From the NCBI RefSeq assembly GCF_900109465.1, contig NZ_FOAZ01000009.1, positions 124,001-188,000 on the forward strand: DNA of 64,000 nucleotides. Reading direction: 5' to 3'. Under the pieces are notes generated by a model that saw only the letters and a program-made list of their open reading frames with translations, was not told the DNA's origin and made no database searches. The position numbers and the translations under genes are program-made. Position 1 is the first letter of the stretch, and each line of letters begins with the position of its first letter. Shown piece by piece: positions 44,961 through 53,602 of the stretch. The DNA comes from Streptacidiphilus jiangxiensis (lineage in GTDB: Bacteria > Actinomycetota > Actinomycetes > Streptomycetales > Streptomycetaceae).

Positions 44961-45971
44961 TCAGTCGGCGTGTCGGCGGCGTGCCGCCGTGGACGCGCGG
45001 ACGACGAGCTGTGTCGGCAGCGTCAGCACGGGCTGCGCACGCAGCGGTTCGCGGTCGAGCTGGCGGTGCAGCTCCAGGAACGCCTGCGAGCCGATGGCCC
45101 GCAACGGCGCGGCGACGGTGGTCAGCGGGGGTGTGCAGATGTCCGCGCCGAAGATGTTGTCGAAGCCCACCACGCTCGTCTGCCCGGGCACGTCGACCCC
45201 CGCCTCGGCGAGGCCGCGCAGCAGGCCGATCGCCAGCAGGTCGTTGTAGGCGACGACGGCGGTGGGCCGGGCGCGCAGCAACTCCGCCGTGGCGGCGAGC
45301 CCGCCCGAGACGGTGGGTGCGGGGGAGCCGACCCGGGTGACCTTCAGGCCGTGCTCCGGGCCGAGGTCCAGCAGCGCGCGCCAGCGCCGCCCGTCCGCCC
45401 AGGACGCGGCCGGGCCGGCGACGTAGGTGACCGCGTGGTGGCCCAGCTCCCGCAGGTGGGCGAGTGCGCTGCGGACCCCCGCCTCGGTGTCGGCCACGAC
45501 GCAGCGGCTGCCGGGGACGATCCGGTTCAGCACCACCAGGGGCCGCTGCTTGGCGATCGCCCGGATCGCCCGGTCCGAGCTCCGCGAGCTGGCCAGCACC
45601 ATCCCGTCGACGCCGGGCAGCAGCCGCTCCAGGGCGGTGCGCTCGTGCTCCTCCGACTCCTGTGCGTCGGCCAGCAGCATCGTGTACCCGGCGCGGGCCG
45701 CCGCCTCCTCGACGCCGCGGATGATGCCGAAGTGCACGGGATTGGTCACATCCGAGACGATCAGCCCGACAGCGCCCGTCCGTCCGCTCTGCCGCGCCCG
45801 CGTGAGCGGGTTCGCCCGGTAACCCAGCTCGCCGGCCGCCGCGTGCACCCGCGCGGCCGTCTCCGCGCCCACCCGCCCGGGCCGCGAGAACGCCCGCGAC
45901 ACCGTCGACGGCGCCACGCCCGCCAGCCGGGCCACGTCGTAGATGGTCGGTGCACGCCCTTCCTCGCTCAC
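44961..45971 (-). CDS. LacI-family transcriptional regulator of the uronate/lar cluster
   Basis: 336 aa. The HTH reads TIYDVARLAGVAPSTVSRAFS, with hinge RANPLTRARQSGRT. The periplasmic-binding-protein-like effector domain follows (GLIVSDVTNPVHFGIIRGVEEAA ... SVVGFDNIFGADICTPPLTTV). It is co-oriented with larE, 163 bp upstream of it. It probably binds the two GGCAA-N4-TTGCC sites and is released by a uronate or aldonate. The effector is inferred from context only. Confidence 0.92.
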   Translation of the reverse strand: MSEEGRAPTIYDVARLAGVAPSTVSRAFSRPGRVGAETAARVHAAAGELGYRANPLTRARQSGRTGAVGLIVSDVTNPVHFGIIRGVEEAAARAGYTMLLADAQESEEHERTALERLLPGVDGMVLASSRSSDRAIRAIAKQRPLVVLNRIVPGSRCVVADTEAGVRSALAHLRELGHHAVTYVAGPAASWADGRRWRALLDLGPEHGLKVTRVGSPAPTVSGGLAATAELLRARPTAVVAYNDLLAIGLLRGLAEAGVDVPGQTSVVGFDNIFGADICTPPLTTVAAPLRAIGSQAFLELHRQLDREPLRAQPVLTLPTQLVVRASTAARRRHAD

Positions 45972-45980
45972 CCCCGCATG

Positions 45981-47057
45981 CTAAGCCCGGCCCGACGACC
46001 CCGGCCCGGCCACCAGCTCCGGCCCGACTCCGCGGGGCGCCGGGGCCGGGGTCTCGCTCTCGGCGCGGATGATGATCTTGCCGGTGTGGTGGCCGCGGAG
46101 CATGCCGAGGAAGGCGTGGACGAGGTGCTCGAAGCCGTCGACGACGGTGGTGTCCTCCACCAGACGGCCGCTCTGCAGGTGGGGGACCGCGAAGGCGTGA
46201 AGCTCGTCCTGGAGGTCGCGGTAGTTGCTGACGAGGAAGCCCTCCATGCGGAGGCTCTTCTCCACCAGGTCGGCGTGGTCGAAGCGGGGTGGCGGGGCGT
46301 CCGGGGTGTTGTACTGGCTGATCGTGCCGATGCGGACGATGCGGCCGAACTCGCGGAGCGCGCCCACCGCCGCGGACAGCTGCTCGCCGCCGACGTTGTC
46401 GACGAAGACGTCGATGCCGTCCGGGGCGGCCTCGGCGAGCAGGTCGGCGGTGGGGCCGTCGTGGTAGTCGAAGGCCGCGTCGTAGCCCACCTCGCCGGTG
46501 AGGTGGGCGACCTTCGCCGCGGAGCCGGCGCTGCCGACAAGGCGTCCCGCGCCGAGCAGGCGGGCGAAGCGGCCGGTGGCGGTGCCGACGCCGCCGGCGG
46601 CGCCGGAGACGAAGAGGTCGTCGCCCTCGCGCAGGCGGGCGATGCGGGTCAGGCCGACGTAGGCGGTCAGGCCCGTGCCGCCCAGGATGCTGAGGAACGC
46701 GGTCAGCGGGACGCCGTCGAACCGGGGCAGGCGGCGGATCTCCGCAGGAGAGACGACCGCGTGCGTGCGCCAGCCCTGGCGGTGGAGGACGATCTCGCCC
46801 TCGGGCAGCTCCGGCGTGCGCGAGGCGACCACGCGTCCGAGCGTGCGGCCCTCCAACGGGGTGTGGAGCGCGAAGCCGCCTGGGGCGTCGTCCATCATCT
46901 CGCGGTGGTACGGGTCGACGGACCAGTAGAGGTTCTCCACCAGGGCGGTGCCGGAGGCGGGTGCGGGGAGGGCGGACTCGACGACGGCGAAGTGATCGGT
47001 GGTGGGGAAGCCGTACGGGCGGGCGGTCTGGTGGACGGTGAGCGCGGTGTCGTTCAT
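45981..47057 (-). CDS. NADPH-dependent MDR-family oxidoreductase (CurA/leukotriene-reductase-like)
   Basis: 358 aa from the ATG at 47057. It is a zinc-free medium-chain dehydrogenase/reductase: early NLYWSVDPYHREMM, then the NADP fold LFVSGAAGGVGTATGRFA, VDVFVDNVGGEQL and GRIVRIGTISQYN. Such enzymes reduce enone double bonds. The last ~20 residues form a Pro-rich tail not typical of the family. It is divergent from a LysR regulator, and its stop is 9 bp upstream of the lacI start. Confidence 0.87.
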   Translation of the reverse strand: MNDTALTVHQTARPYGFPTTDHFAVVESALPAPASGTALVENLYWSVDPYHREMMDDAPGGFALHTPLEGRTLGRVVASRTPELPEGEIVLHRQGWRTHAVVSPAEIRRLPRFDGVPLTAFLSILGGTGLTAYVGLTRIARLREGDDLFVSGAAGGVGTATGRFARLLGAGRLVGSAGSAAKVAHLTGEVGYDAAFDYHDGPTADLLAEAAPDGIDVFVDNVGGEQLSAAVGALREFGRIVRIGTISQYNTPDAPPPRFDHADLVEKSLRMEGFLVSNYRDLQDELHAFAVPHLQSGRLVEDTTVVDGFEHLVHAFLGMLRGHHTGKIIIRAESETPAPAPRGVGPELVAGPGSSGRA

Positions 47058-47103
47058 GCGGGGACGGTAGGACGGGAATGCGTTCCCCCGGCAGCGGGTT
47101 GCG

Positions 47104-47146
47104 CTCATATGACGCACCGTTCCATGAGCAGTCCTCATACCGTGAG
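47104..47146. promoter_or_regulatory. Putative LysR-regulator binding region with repeated CTCAT/ATGAG
   Basis: CTCAT (47104), ATGAG (47124), CTCAT (47134) and TGAG (47143) alternate in the 100-bp divergent promoter. The CTCA-N5-TGAG palindrome lies just before the LysR start. Such spaced inverted repeats fit LysR-type autoregulation. Confidence 0.45.
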
Positions 47147-47157
47147 GTGAGCGCCCT

Positions 47158-48087
47158 GTGGCCCGCACGACCGAAGGCGATCTCGCCCCCCACGAGCTGC
47201 GGATCCTGGTGGCGGTCGCCGATTCCGGCGGCTTCTCGTCCGCCGCGCAGGCGCTGGGGCTGACCCAGTCCGCGGTCTCCCACTCGGTGCGCGGCAGCGA
47301 GGGCAAGATCGGCGTGGTGCTCTTCGAGCGCGGGCGCGGCGGGGCCCGTCCCACTCCGGCGGGGGAGAAGGCGGTGACGCACGCGCGCCGCGTCCTGCGG
47401 CTGCTGGACGTGCTCGCCGCCGAGGCGCGCGGGGCGGCCCGGGCAGCTGGGGCGGACGGCGTCGGGCCGGAGGCGGCGGGTCCGCTGCGGATCGCAGCGT
47501 TCCGCAGTGCGGCGCTGCACCTGCTGCCACCGGTGCTGCAGCGGCTGCGCGCCCGGTGTCCGGGGATCGAGCCGCAGGTGCGGATCGTGCGCGAGGTCGG
47601 GCGCGGGACGGCGGGCGAGGTGGCCGACGGACGGGCGGACATCGCCCTCGCGACCTTGGACGGCTCCACGCCGCTGCCGGCGGGGGTGGTGGCGCACGGG
47701 CTGCTGGAGGAGGAATACGCGCTGGTGCACCCGGCAGGTCGTGGCGACCCGCGATCCCTCCCGCTGGTCGACTGGGTCGAGAACTGCGGGTCGTACACGC
47801 GCGCCTGGTGGGCTGCGCAGGACTGGATCCCGAAGGCGACGGTCGAGGCCGAGGACGACGGAGCGGTGCTCTCGCTTGTGAGCAGTGGTCACGGAATGGC
47901 GATCATGCCCGCGCTCTCCCTGATGGGAGCACCGCACTCGGTCGAGATCACCGATCTCGGTCCGGAGCGGCCGACCCGCCGCATCGGATACGTCACCACC
48001 CCTGAGCTGGCAGGTTCTGCCGTCGTCCGGGCTCTGGTGCGAGAACTGCGGGCTGTTGGTACGCGGTCGACCGCTGTGGCGCGCTGA
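47158..48087 (+). CDS. LysR-family transcriptional regulator
   Basis: 309 aa with a GTG start (GAGGTGAG upstream). The N-terminal winged HTH reads LRILVAVADSGGFSSAAQALGLTQSAVSHSV, with ARPTPAGEKAV closing it. The effector domain follows (PLRIAAFRSAALHLLPPVLQRL). It probably controls the divergent oxidoreductase gene, as is usual for this arrangement. Confidence 0.92.
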   Translation: MARTTEGDLAPHELRILVAVADSGGFSSAAQALGLTQSAVSHSVRGSEGKIGVVLFERGRGGARPTPAGEKAVTHARRVLRLLDVLAAEARGAARAAGADGVGPEAAGPLRIAAFRSAALHLLPPVLQRLRARCPGIEPQVRIVREVGRGTAGEVADGRADIALATLDGSTPLPAGVVAHGLLEEEYALVHPAGRGDPRSLPLVDWVENCGSYTRAWWAAQDWIPKATVEAEDDGAVLSLVSSGHGMAIMPALSLMGAPHSVEITDLGPERPTRRIGYVTTPELAGSAVVRALVRELRAVGTRSTAVAR

Positions 48088-48280
48088 CCCCTGGCGTGCG
48101 GTGAAATCGGCCTGACATCGCGTCGACACCGAATTGACACTGATCCACCATCACACCCACCCGTCCGGCCGGGTGCCGCGGGGCGCGGTGGGCCCGGGCC
48201 CAAGTCGGATTTGCGTGGACAGGAGCGCTCAAATCGTCTGCGAACCGGCTGCGTTGGGGTGCGAATGAGCCAGGGGCCGG

Positions 48281-48296
48281 TTGCATGTGCATGCAA
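48281..48296. promoter_or_regulatory. Palindrome TTGCATG-TG-CATGCAA in the 316-bp region before the binding-protein gene
   Basis: 7-bp perfect arms, 108 bp before the start of the solute-binding protein at 48404. It is AT-richer than its surroundings. The rest of the 48088-48403 gap shows no gene or other clear element. An operator is the simplest reading; a GntR- or TetR-type site would fit the symmetry. Confidence 0.5.
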
Positions 48297-48403
48297 GCGG
48301 TATGGGAGGCTGCCACATCACGATCTTCGCGAGCCTGTGGACGCCCTGTGCCGGGGTGCCGCAGGGCGTCGCTGCACAGCCGACCAGGGAGATACGGAAC
48401 ACC

Positions 48404-50038
48404 ATGTCAGCAGTCAAGCGGCTGGCAGCACTGAGCTGCGTAGGCCTGATCGCCACCACCACCGGGTGCGGCTCCTCGAAGCAGGGTTCCTCCGTGGCGG
48501 GGGCTCCCAACGTGGTCATCAAGGTGGGCTCGGCCAACGCGTACTCCACCCTCGACCCGGCGCAGGCCTACGACATCGGCGCGTGGGACCTCTACTACAA
48601 CATCTACCAGGGTCTGATGACCTACCCGCCCGGCTCGAACACCCCGGCCGAGGACGCGGCCCAGAAGTGCGGCTACACCGACACGACCGACGAGACGTAC
48701 AAGTGCGTCCTGCGCCCGAACATGAAGTTCTCCAACGGTGACCCGCTGAACGCCGCCGCGGTGAAGTTCTCGATCGACCGCGTCATCGCGATCGCCGACG
48801 CCCAGGGCCCGTCCCCGATCCTGAGCTCCACCATCAAGTCGGTGGAGACCCAGGGCGACAGCACGGTCGTCTTCCACCTGAAGGTCCCGGACGCCACCAT
48901 GCCGGCCCGTCTCGCCTCCGGCGTCGCGTCGATCATCGACCCGAAGACGCTGCAGGCGAACAAGGAGGCGGCGACGGACGACACCAACGTCGTCGGCTCC
49001 GGCCGCTACATGATCGACTCGGTCAGCTTCACCGGCTCGGGCGCCAACAAGCAGCCCAGCGAGGTCAAGCTCTCGCTGAACCCCAACTACCAGGGTGCCG
49101 CCTCGCCCCCGCGCAACTCGGGCATCGACCTGAAGTACTACGCGGACCAGACCGGCACCAAGAAGGCGCTGGACAGCCAGGACGTCGACGCGGTCATCGC
49201 CGACCTCAGCGCCGACGACGTCGTCGCCATGCAGCAGAACCAGCAGCTCGGTACGGGCCTGCAGGTGGACTCGGGCCCGGGCGGTGGTATCCACATGCTG
49301 GCCCTGAACACCGTCGCCGGCCCCTTCACCAACCCGGCGCTGCGCAAGGCGGTGGCCGAGCTGGTCGACCGGAACGCGATCGTCTCCCAGGCGTTCAACC
49401 ACACCGTCAACCCGGCCTACACGATCCTCCCCGCGGGGATCACCGACGCGACCAACAGCTTCGCCAACACCTTCGGCCGGCAGGCCTGGACCGCCACCAA
49501 GGTCAAGGAGCAGCTGAAGAAGGCCGGGGTGACCCTCCCGGTCACCATCACCTACTCCTACTACAGCAGGGGTGACCAGGCCATCACCAAGGAAGCCCAG
49601 CTGCTCCAGCAGGAGCTGGAGCAGGACGGCCTGTTCAAGGTCTCGCTGAAGGACTACATGACGCACGGCAAGCTGGCGGCCGCGCTGCTGAACGTCAAGA
49701 AGCCCATCTTCGACATGTACTCGCTGACCTGGTACTCCGACTACCTCGACCCCGACGACTACGTGAACCCGCTGATCGGGAAGCGCAACATCGTCTTCAA
49801 CGGTTACGCCGTGTCGCAGAGCCTGATCGCCAAGGCCCTGGGGAAGAGCCCGCGCCTGCAGGCCCAGGGTGACTACACGACGATCCAGAACGACGTGGCC
49901 GACTACGTGCCGCTGATCCCGCTGTGGGAGAGCAGCCAGTTCGCCGCCACCCAGGCGGACGTCACCGGCGTGCCGCTGACGATGGACAGCTCGGGCAACC
50001 CGCGCTGGTGGATGATCGGCAAGAACGGCACCTCCTGA
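48404..50038 (+). CDS. Oligopeptide-type ABC transporter substrate-binding lipoprotein (SBP_bac_5)
   Basis: 544 aa from the ATG at 48404 (AGGGAG upstream). The lipobox is IATTTGCGSS, with Cys at about residue 22. Family blocks follow: STLDPAQAYDIGAWDLYYNIYQGL, VLRPNMKFSNGDPLNAAAVKFSIDRV and ALNTVAGPFTNPALRKAVAELVDR. It captures oligopeptides or similar solutes for a Dpp/Opp-type importer. No permease or ATPase gene is adjacent, so it is an orphan or shares a transporter encoded elsewhere. Codon use is strongly biased, suggesting high expression. A strong terminator follows. Confidence 0.9.
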   Translation: MSAVKRLAALSCVGLIATTTGCGSSKQGSSVAGAPNVVIKVGSANAYSTLDPAQAYDIGAWDLYYNIYQGLMTYPPGSNTPAEDAAQKCGYTDTTDETYKCVLRPNMKFSNGDPLNAAAVKFSIDRVIAIADAQGPSPILSSTIKSVETQGDSTVVFHLKVPDATMPARLASGVASIIDPKTLQANKEAATDDTNVVGSGRYMIDSVSFTGSGANKQPSEVKLSLNPNYQGAASPPRNSGIDLKYYADQTGTKKALDSQDVDAVIADLSADDVVAMQQNQQLGTGLQVDSGPGGGIHMLALNTVAGPFTNPALRKAVAELVDRNAIVSQAFNHTVNPAYTILPAGITDATNSFANTFGRQAWTATKVKEQLKKAGVTLPVTITYSYYSRGDQAITKEAQLLQQELEQDGLFKVSLKDYMTHGKLAAALLNVKKPIFDMYSLTWYSDYLDPDDYVNPLIGKRNIVFNGYAVSQSLIAKALGKSPRLQAQGDYTTIQNDVADYVPLIPLWESSQFAATQADVTGVPLTMDSSGNPRWWMIGKNGTS

Positions 50039-50051
50039 TTTCTCAGGGCAC

Positions 50052-50090
50052 CGCGCGACCCCGGCAGGGCAACCCTGCCGGGGTCGCGCG
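50052..50090 (+). terminator. Strong hairpin terminator after the binding-protein gene
   Basis: Perfect 18-bp stem CGCGCGACCCCGGCAGGG with its complement (50073-50090) around a 3-nt CAA loop, 13 bp after the stop. It lacks a U-tract. Confidence 0.9.
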
Positions 50091-50101
50091 CGTTCCGGCC
50101 C

Positions 50102-50129
50102 GGTCAGGCCGTCATGGTCAGGCCGTCAT
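50102..50129. repeat. Tandem 14-bp duplication at the end of the GNAT gene
   Basis: GGTCAGGCCGTCAT occurs twice (50102-50115, 50116-50129). The second copy carries the gene's last codons and stop (read on the minus strand as ATGACGGCCTGA). Confidence 0.85.
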
Positions 50130-50690
50130 GGAGAAGCGCCGGCACACGTGGACGCGGGCGAACTCGCCCCGCAGCCTCTCCTCCTGGGCCAAGGGCGCGT
50201 GCAGGAACGCGCGGACCGGCCGCAGGTCCGCACCGGCCGTGACGACGGCGCGCTGCGGCTCGGCGGGATCGGTGTACAGGTCGGCGTAGACGTGCAGGTA
50301 GTGGTCGCTCTCGGCGAAGCCCACCGACCGGTACCAGGCGAGGGTCGGCTCGTGGTCCCGGGTCCAGGCGTCCAGCACGTCCGCCCCGGCGGCGCGCACC
50401 CGCGCGCGGGTCTCCTGCAGCAGCCGCGTGCCCAGCCCCCGGCGCTGGTGGTCGGGGTGGATCGCAACGGTGTCGATCGTCGCGAGGCCGCCCTCGATGC
50501 CGGTGTCCATGATGCCGACGACGTGGTCGTCCCCGTCGACCACGACCAGCTCCGGCCCGGGCGCCGCGATCGCGGGCTTGGTCCGCTCGACGGCGTCGAA
50601 GTACGGGGTGCTCAGGAAGGACAGGACCCTGCAGCGCAGCCAGGAGTTCTCGTCGTCAGCGGTGTACGTGCGAAGCGTGTAGGTCGTCAA
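50118..50690 (-). CDS. GNAT-family N-acetyltransferase
   Basis: 190 aa. The start is a TTG at 50690 with AGAGGA about 9 bp upstream. Motif A is VAIHPDHQRRGLGTRLLQE (acetyl-CoA pyrophosphate loop). VVDGDDHVVGIMDT and EPTLAWYRSVGFAESDHY are the flanking strands. The C-terminal ~45 residues extend beyond the minimal fold. The acceptor is unknown. Confidence 0.87.
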   Translation of the reverse strand: MTTYTLRTYTADDENSWLRCRVLSFLSTPYFDAVERTKPAIAAPGPELVVVDGDDHVVGIMDTGIEGGLATIDTVAIHPDHQRRGLGTRLLQETRARVRAAGADVLDAWTRDHEPTLAWYRSVGFAESDHYLHVYADLYTDPAEPQRAVVTAGADLRPVRAFLHAPLAQEERLRGEFARVHVCRRFSMTA

Positions 50691-50825
50691 AGTCGTGATC
50701 CTCTGCAGGCGTGACGGTGGGCGTACGGCGGCTGCGAGGAGAGGTGATCACGTCCTTGATTCTGAAGGGCTCATGCCAGCCCGACAACCGATTTGCGTGG
50801 TGTCGAGCGGGCAGGCCGGACCGCG

Positions 50826-51794
50826 TCAGGTCCTTGCTGTGCCGGGGTTGGGTGTCGGGTGGTCGCGGTACCAGTCGCGCCAGATGAGCTTGTAGACGCG
50901 GGTCAGGCGCGGGATGTCGCGCAGGCCGGGGATGAACGGCAGGAGCAGGAGCAGGGCGCTGAGCAGGGCCATGGTGCCCCAGACCAGGGCGTCGGCGTTG
51001 GTCGAGCTCTTGTAGGGCTGGACCTGGTACCAGAACGTGTACAGCCACAGCCAGGCCTGGCCCGGGTAGTTGCCGGTCTCGTTCATCATGCCCCACTGGT
51101 CGCCGCCCAGGTGCTGGGTCCGGGCCTGGTCCTGGAGGTAGGAGCCGTCGGCGAGGAAGAGCAGGGCGCGGGTGTAGTCGGTCTGGAAGTAGTGCCCCTC
51201 GGCCAGGAGTTGGGCGTCCAGCGTGCCGGACTGACCGAGCTGCAGCAGCCGGGCGGTGAGGACCGGGACGGGGCCGTAGTCACCTGCGGCGACCTTGGCG
51301 GGATCGCCGTTCGGCGCCTTGCCGAGCGCGTCGGAGTAGGCGCCGGTCCACTTCGTCTGCTGGTCCGCGGAGGCGGCGTTCCACCGGGCCAGGGCGGCGG
51401 TGACGGCGGCCGGCTCCGGGGTCTGCCGCAGTGGCTGGAGCACGAAGTCGTTGGCGGTGTCGATGGGGTGCTTGACGCCCGCCCACGTTTGCAGCGGGAG
51501 CGGGCCGAGCTTCTGGCCGTCGGCGGCGGTGTTGTACGGCGGCCCGTACTGCGCGGTGGCGCTGGTGCCGCCGAGCTCGGTCACCGCCGTGGCGGTGAAG
51601 TCCGCCGGGTCGGCCTGCGACCAGGTGGCGACGGTGACGGGCTTCTCGTCGGGGGAGGAGAACACGGCCGCGAGGCCGAAGGTGAGCAGGGTGACCGCGA
51701 TGACGGCGATCACGGCCTCCTTGACCAGGTCGTAGGGCCGGGTCGGGAAGGCGTGGCTGTCCGGGGTCTGCTCGCGGGTGCGTCCGCGCTTCAC
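50826..51794 (-). CDS. Membrane protein partner of the b6-type cytochrome b
   Basis: 322 aa from the GTG at 51794, overlapping the cytochrome b stop by 4 bp. An N-terminal helix (about 27-45) is followed by a ~210-residue exported domain, then one or two helices near 265-290 (LVWGTMALLSALLLLLPFIPGL) and a basic cytoplasmic tail. No heme CxxCH motif, no Rieske motif and no Cys ligands are visible. It may act as the large exported subunit of a cytochrome b complex. The family is not recognised. Confidence 0.65.
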   Translation of the reverse strand: MKRGRTREQTPDSHAFPTRPYDLVKEAVIAVIAVTLLTFGLAAVFSSPDEKPVTVATWSQADPADFTATAVTELGGTSATAQYGPPYNTAADGQKLGPLPLQTWAGVKHPIDTANDFVLQPLRQTPEPAAVTAALARWNAASADQQTKWTGAYSDALGKAPNGDPAKVAAGDYGPVPVLTARLLQLGQSGTLDAQLLAEGHYFQTDYTRALLFLADGSYLQDQARTQHLGGDQWGMMNETGNYPGQAWLWLYTFWYQVQPYKSSTNADALVWGTMALLSALLLLLPFIPGLRDIPRLTRVYKLIWRDWYRDHPTPNPGTART

Positions 51795-52474
51795 GGCCGG
51801 TCCTCCTTCTCGCTCGTGTTCTCGTCCTCGGGCGGGACGGCGCCGATCGGCGGGACGATGCCGCGCCGGCGGACCAGCACCAGGTGCCAGACCGTCAGCA
51901 CACCGATCGCTGCGGGCAGCAGCACGATGTGCCACATGAGCATCTGGCCGAAGTCCATGACGTTGAAGTACGCGCCGATGCCGACGGAGTTGAGGCCGTC
52001 CTTGGCCTGGGTGGAGATCCACTGCGAGTCGAGGTTCTGCTGGGCCAGGTAGCCGGTGAAGGCCGTGCCGATCGAGGCAAGGAAGGCGACCACACCGGTC
52101 ATCCAGGTCATCGCGCGCTTGCCGCGCCACGCGGCCATGAAGAACTTGCCCCACAGGTGGATCACCATGAAGGCGAGGAACAGCTCGACGCTCCACAGGT
52201 GCATGCTGTTGACGTAGTGGCCGAGCGAGGACAGGTGCCACCACTGCGGGCCCTTCAGCGCCAGCACGCAGCCGGTGCCGATCACGACGGCGAGCGCGGC
52301 GACGGTGAGCACGCCGAACAGGTAGATCCACGAGGACATGTAGGCGGGCTGGCTGTCCGGGAGCAGCCGGTCCGGTGGGAGCTCACGCAGTGCCCGGCGG
52401 CGCAGCGCGCCGGTCCAGTTGTGCGTGTCCAGGTGCTCGGCGAGGTGCTCAGTGGGGTGCTCGGTGGCGCTCAT
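51791..52474 (-). CDS. Cytochrome b N-terminal-domain protein (b6-type)
   Basis: 227 aa from the ATG at 52474, which overlaps the small membrane protein's stop by 4 bp. Four helices are present. Heme-ligand His pairs are visible: MHLWSVELFLAFMVIH (14 apart) in helix 2 and MWHIVLLPAAIGVLTVWH (15 apart) in helix 4. The 14/15 spacing is that of cytochrome b6. The usual GYSLPW element is replaced by GYLAQQ. It should carry two b hemes and pass electrons across the membrane. No Rieske or c-type partner is encoded nearby. Confidence 0.88.
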   Translation of the reverse strand: MSATEHPTEHLAEHLDTHNWTGALRRRALRELPPDRLLPDSQPAYMSSWIYLFGVLTVAALAVVIGTGCVLALKGPQWWHLSSLGHYVNSMHLWSVELFLAFMVIHLWGKFFMAAWRGKRAMTWMTGVVAFLASIGTAFTGYLAQQNLDSQWISTQAKDGLNSVGIGAYFNVMDFGQMLMWHIVLLPAAIGVLTVWHLVLVRRRGIVPPIGAVPPEDENTSEKEDRP

Positions 52475-52659
52475 CTGCGGCCTCGCTTCCGGGGGAAGGG
52501 CAGCAGGATCGCCGCGACGAACGCGATCAGCATCAGGCCGATGACCACCAGGTTGGCCACGGATATCTGGATCACGCCCCAGTGCAGGTAGTGGCCGGGG
52601 CCGTTCAGGTCGATGGGCGCGGCGAGCAGCCGCGCCGGGAGGGGCGGGAGGGTGAGCAT
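52471..52659 (-). CDS. Small single-pass membrane protein upstream of cytochrome b
   Basis: 62 aa from the ATG at 52659 with GAGGTGATCCC upstream. One helix (about 31-53, ISVANLVVIGLMLIAFVAAILL) ends in a basic PFPRKRGRR tail. The ATGA overlap with cytochrome b shows coupling. It is probably a small subunit or assembly factor of the cytochrome complex. It is short enough to be missed by gene callers. Confidence 0.75.
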   Translation of the reverse strand: MLTLPPLPARLLAAPIDLNGPGHYLHWGVIQISVANLVVIGLMLIAFVAAILLPFPRKRGRR

Positions 52660-52694
52660 GGGATCACCTCGTCGAGGACCGGAGGGCGGGGGCG

Positions 52695-53564
52695 TCAGGC
52701 GTGCGGGACGATCGCGACGGCGCTGTGGCCGTAGTGGATCGCCGCATGGGCGGCGGGGCCGATCGCGGAGACGGCGCGGTGCCGGCGCCGGCCGAGGACG
52801 AGCAGCGCGGCGTGTTCGGCCTCGTCGACCAGGACGTGCGCGGCGCTGCCGGTGCGCACGTCGAAGTGCAGCTTGACGTCGGGGTACTTCTCCGCGAGCG
52901 GCTCGACCAGCGTGCGCAGCTTCTCGGTCACGTCCGCGCGCACGGCCGTGCGCTCGGCCTCGCCGGGCGGGATCGGGCCGAGGGCCCACCAGAACGACGG
53001 CAGCCACGCGTGCACGATGCGCAGCGCCGTCCGGCGTCGCTCGGCCTCGGCCAGTGCGAACTCGACGACGGGGGCGGTGTCCTGGCCTACCTCGTCCTGG
53101 CCTACCTCGAGGCCGAGGACGACACCGTGGCGCGGCAGGCGCGGGTCGGCGTGGTCGCGGACCAGCACCACGGGGTGCTCGGCGCGGGCCGCCACGGACA
53201 GGGCCGTCGAGCCGAGCAGTAGGCCGGCGAAGCCGCCGGTGCCGCGCGAGCCGAGGACGAGGGTGTTGCCGCGTTCGGCCGCGTGCAGCAGCTGGGTCGG
53301 CGCCTCACCCCCCAGCAGCTCGTAGTCGACCTGGAGGCCGAGGTGCCGGGTGCGCAGGTCCTCGACGGTGCGGGTGAGCAGGTCGACGGCCTCGTTCTGG
53401 AGTTGCACGTAGGCGTCGGGCACGGGCGTGCCCTCGCGGTGCGGCCAGTGGGCCAGGACGAGGCGCAGCGGGGCTCCGGTCATCGTGGCCTCGGTCGCGG
53501 CCCATTCGGCGGCGGCCAGGCTGGGCTTGGAGCCGTCGAAGCCGACGATCAGGGGGAGTGCCAT
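52695..53564 (-). CDS. Tandem-domain universal stress protein
   Basis: 289 aa, ATG at 53564 (GGAAAGGACC upstream). The first UspA domain (about 1-135) has PLIVGFDGSKPS and the ATP-binding loop VLGSRGTGGFAGLLLGSTA. The second (about 148-289) is more divergent, with LVLGRRRHRAVSAIG in place of the Gly loop. Two-domain proteins of this kind are hallmark members of the DosR dormancy regulon of mycobacteria. It lies 38 bp after the GNAT-CoA-ligase gene and probably shares its promoter. Confidence 0.92.
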   Translation of the reverse strand: MALPLIVGFDGSKPSLAAAEWAATEATMTGAPLRLVLAHWPHREGTPVPDAYVQLQNEAVDLLTRTVEDLRTRHLGLQVDYELLGGEAPTQLLHAAERGNTLVLGSRGTGGFAGLLLGSTALSVAARAEHPVVLVRDHADPRLPRHGVVLGLEVGQDEVGQDTAPVVEFALAEAERRRTALRIVHAWLPSFWWALGPIPPGEAERTAVRADVTEKLRTLVEPLAEKYPDVKLHFDVRTGSAAHVLVDEAEHAALLVLGRRRHRAVSAIGPAAHAAIHYGHSAVAIVPHA

Positions 53565-53602
53565 GGCAACGGTCCTTTCCGTGGGAGAGCGGTGGGCGGG
53601 GG

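Noticed and set aside
44794-48129. An 1111-codon minus-strand open frame
   Set aside because: It covers the lacI and oxidoreductase genes in another frame and the LysR gene in antisense, and lacks any recognisable domain.
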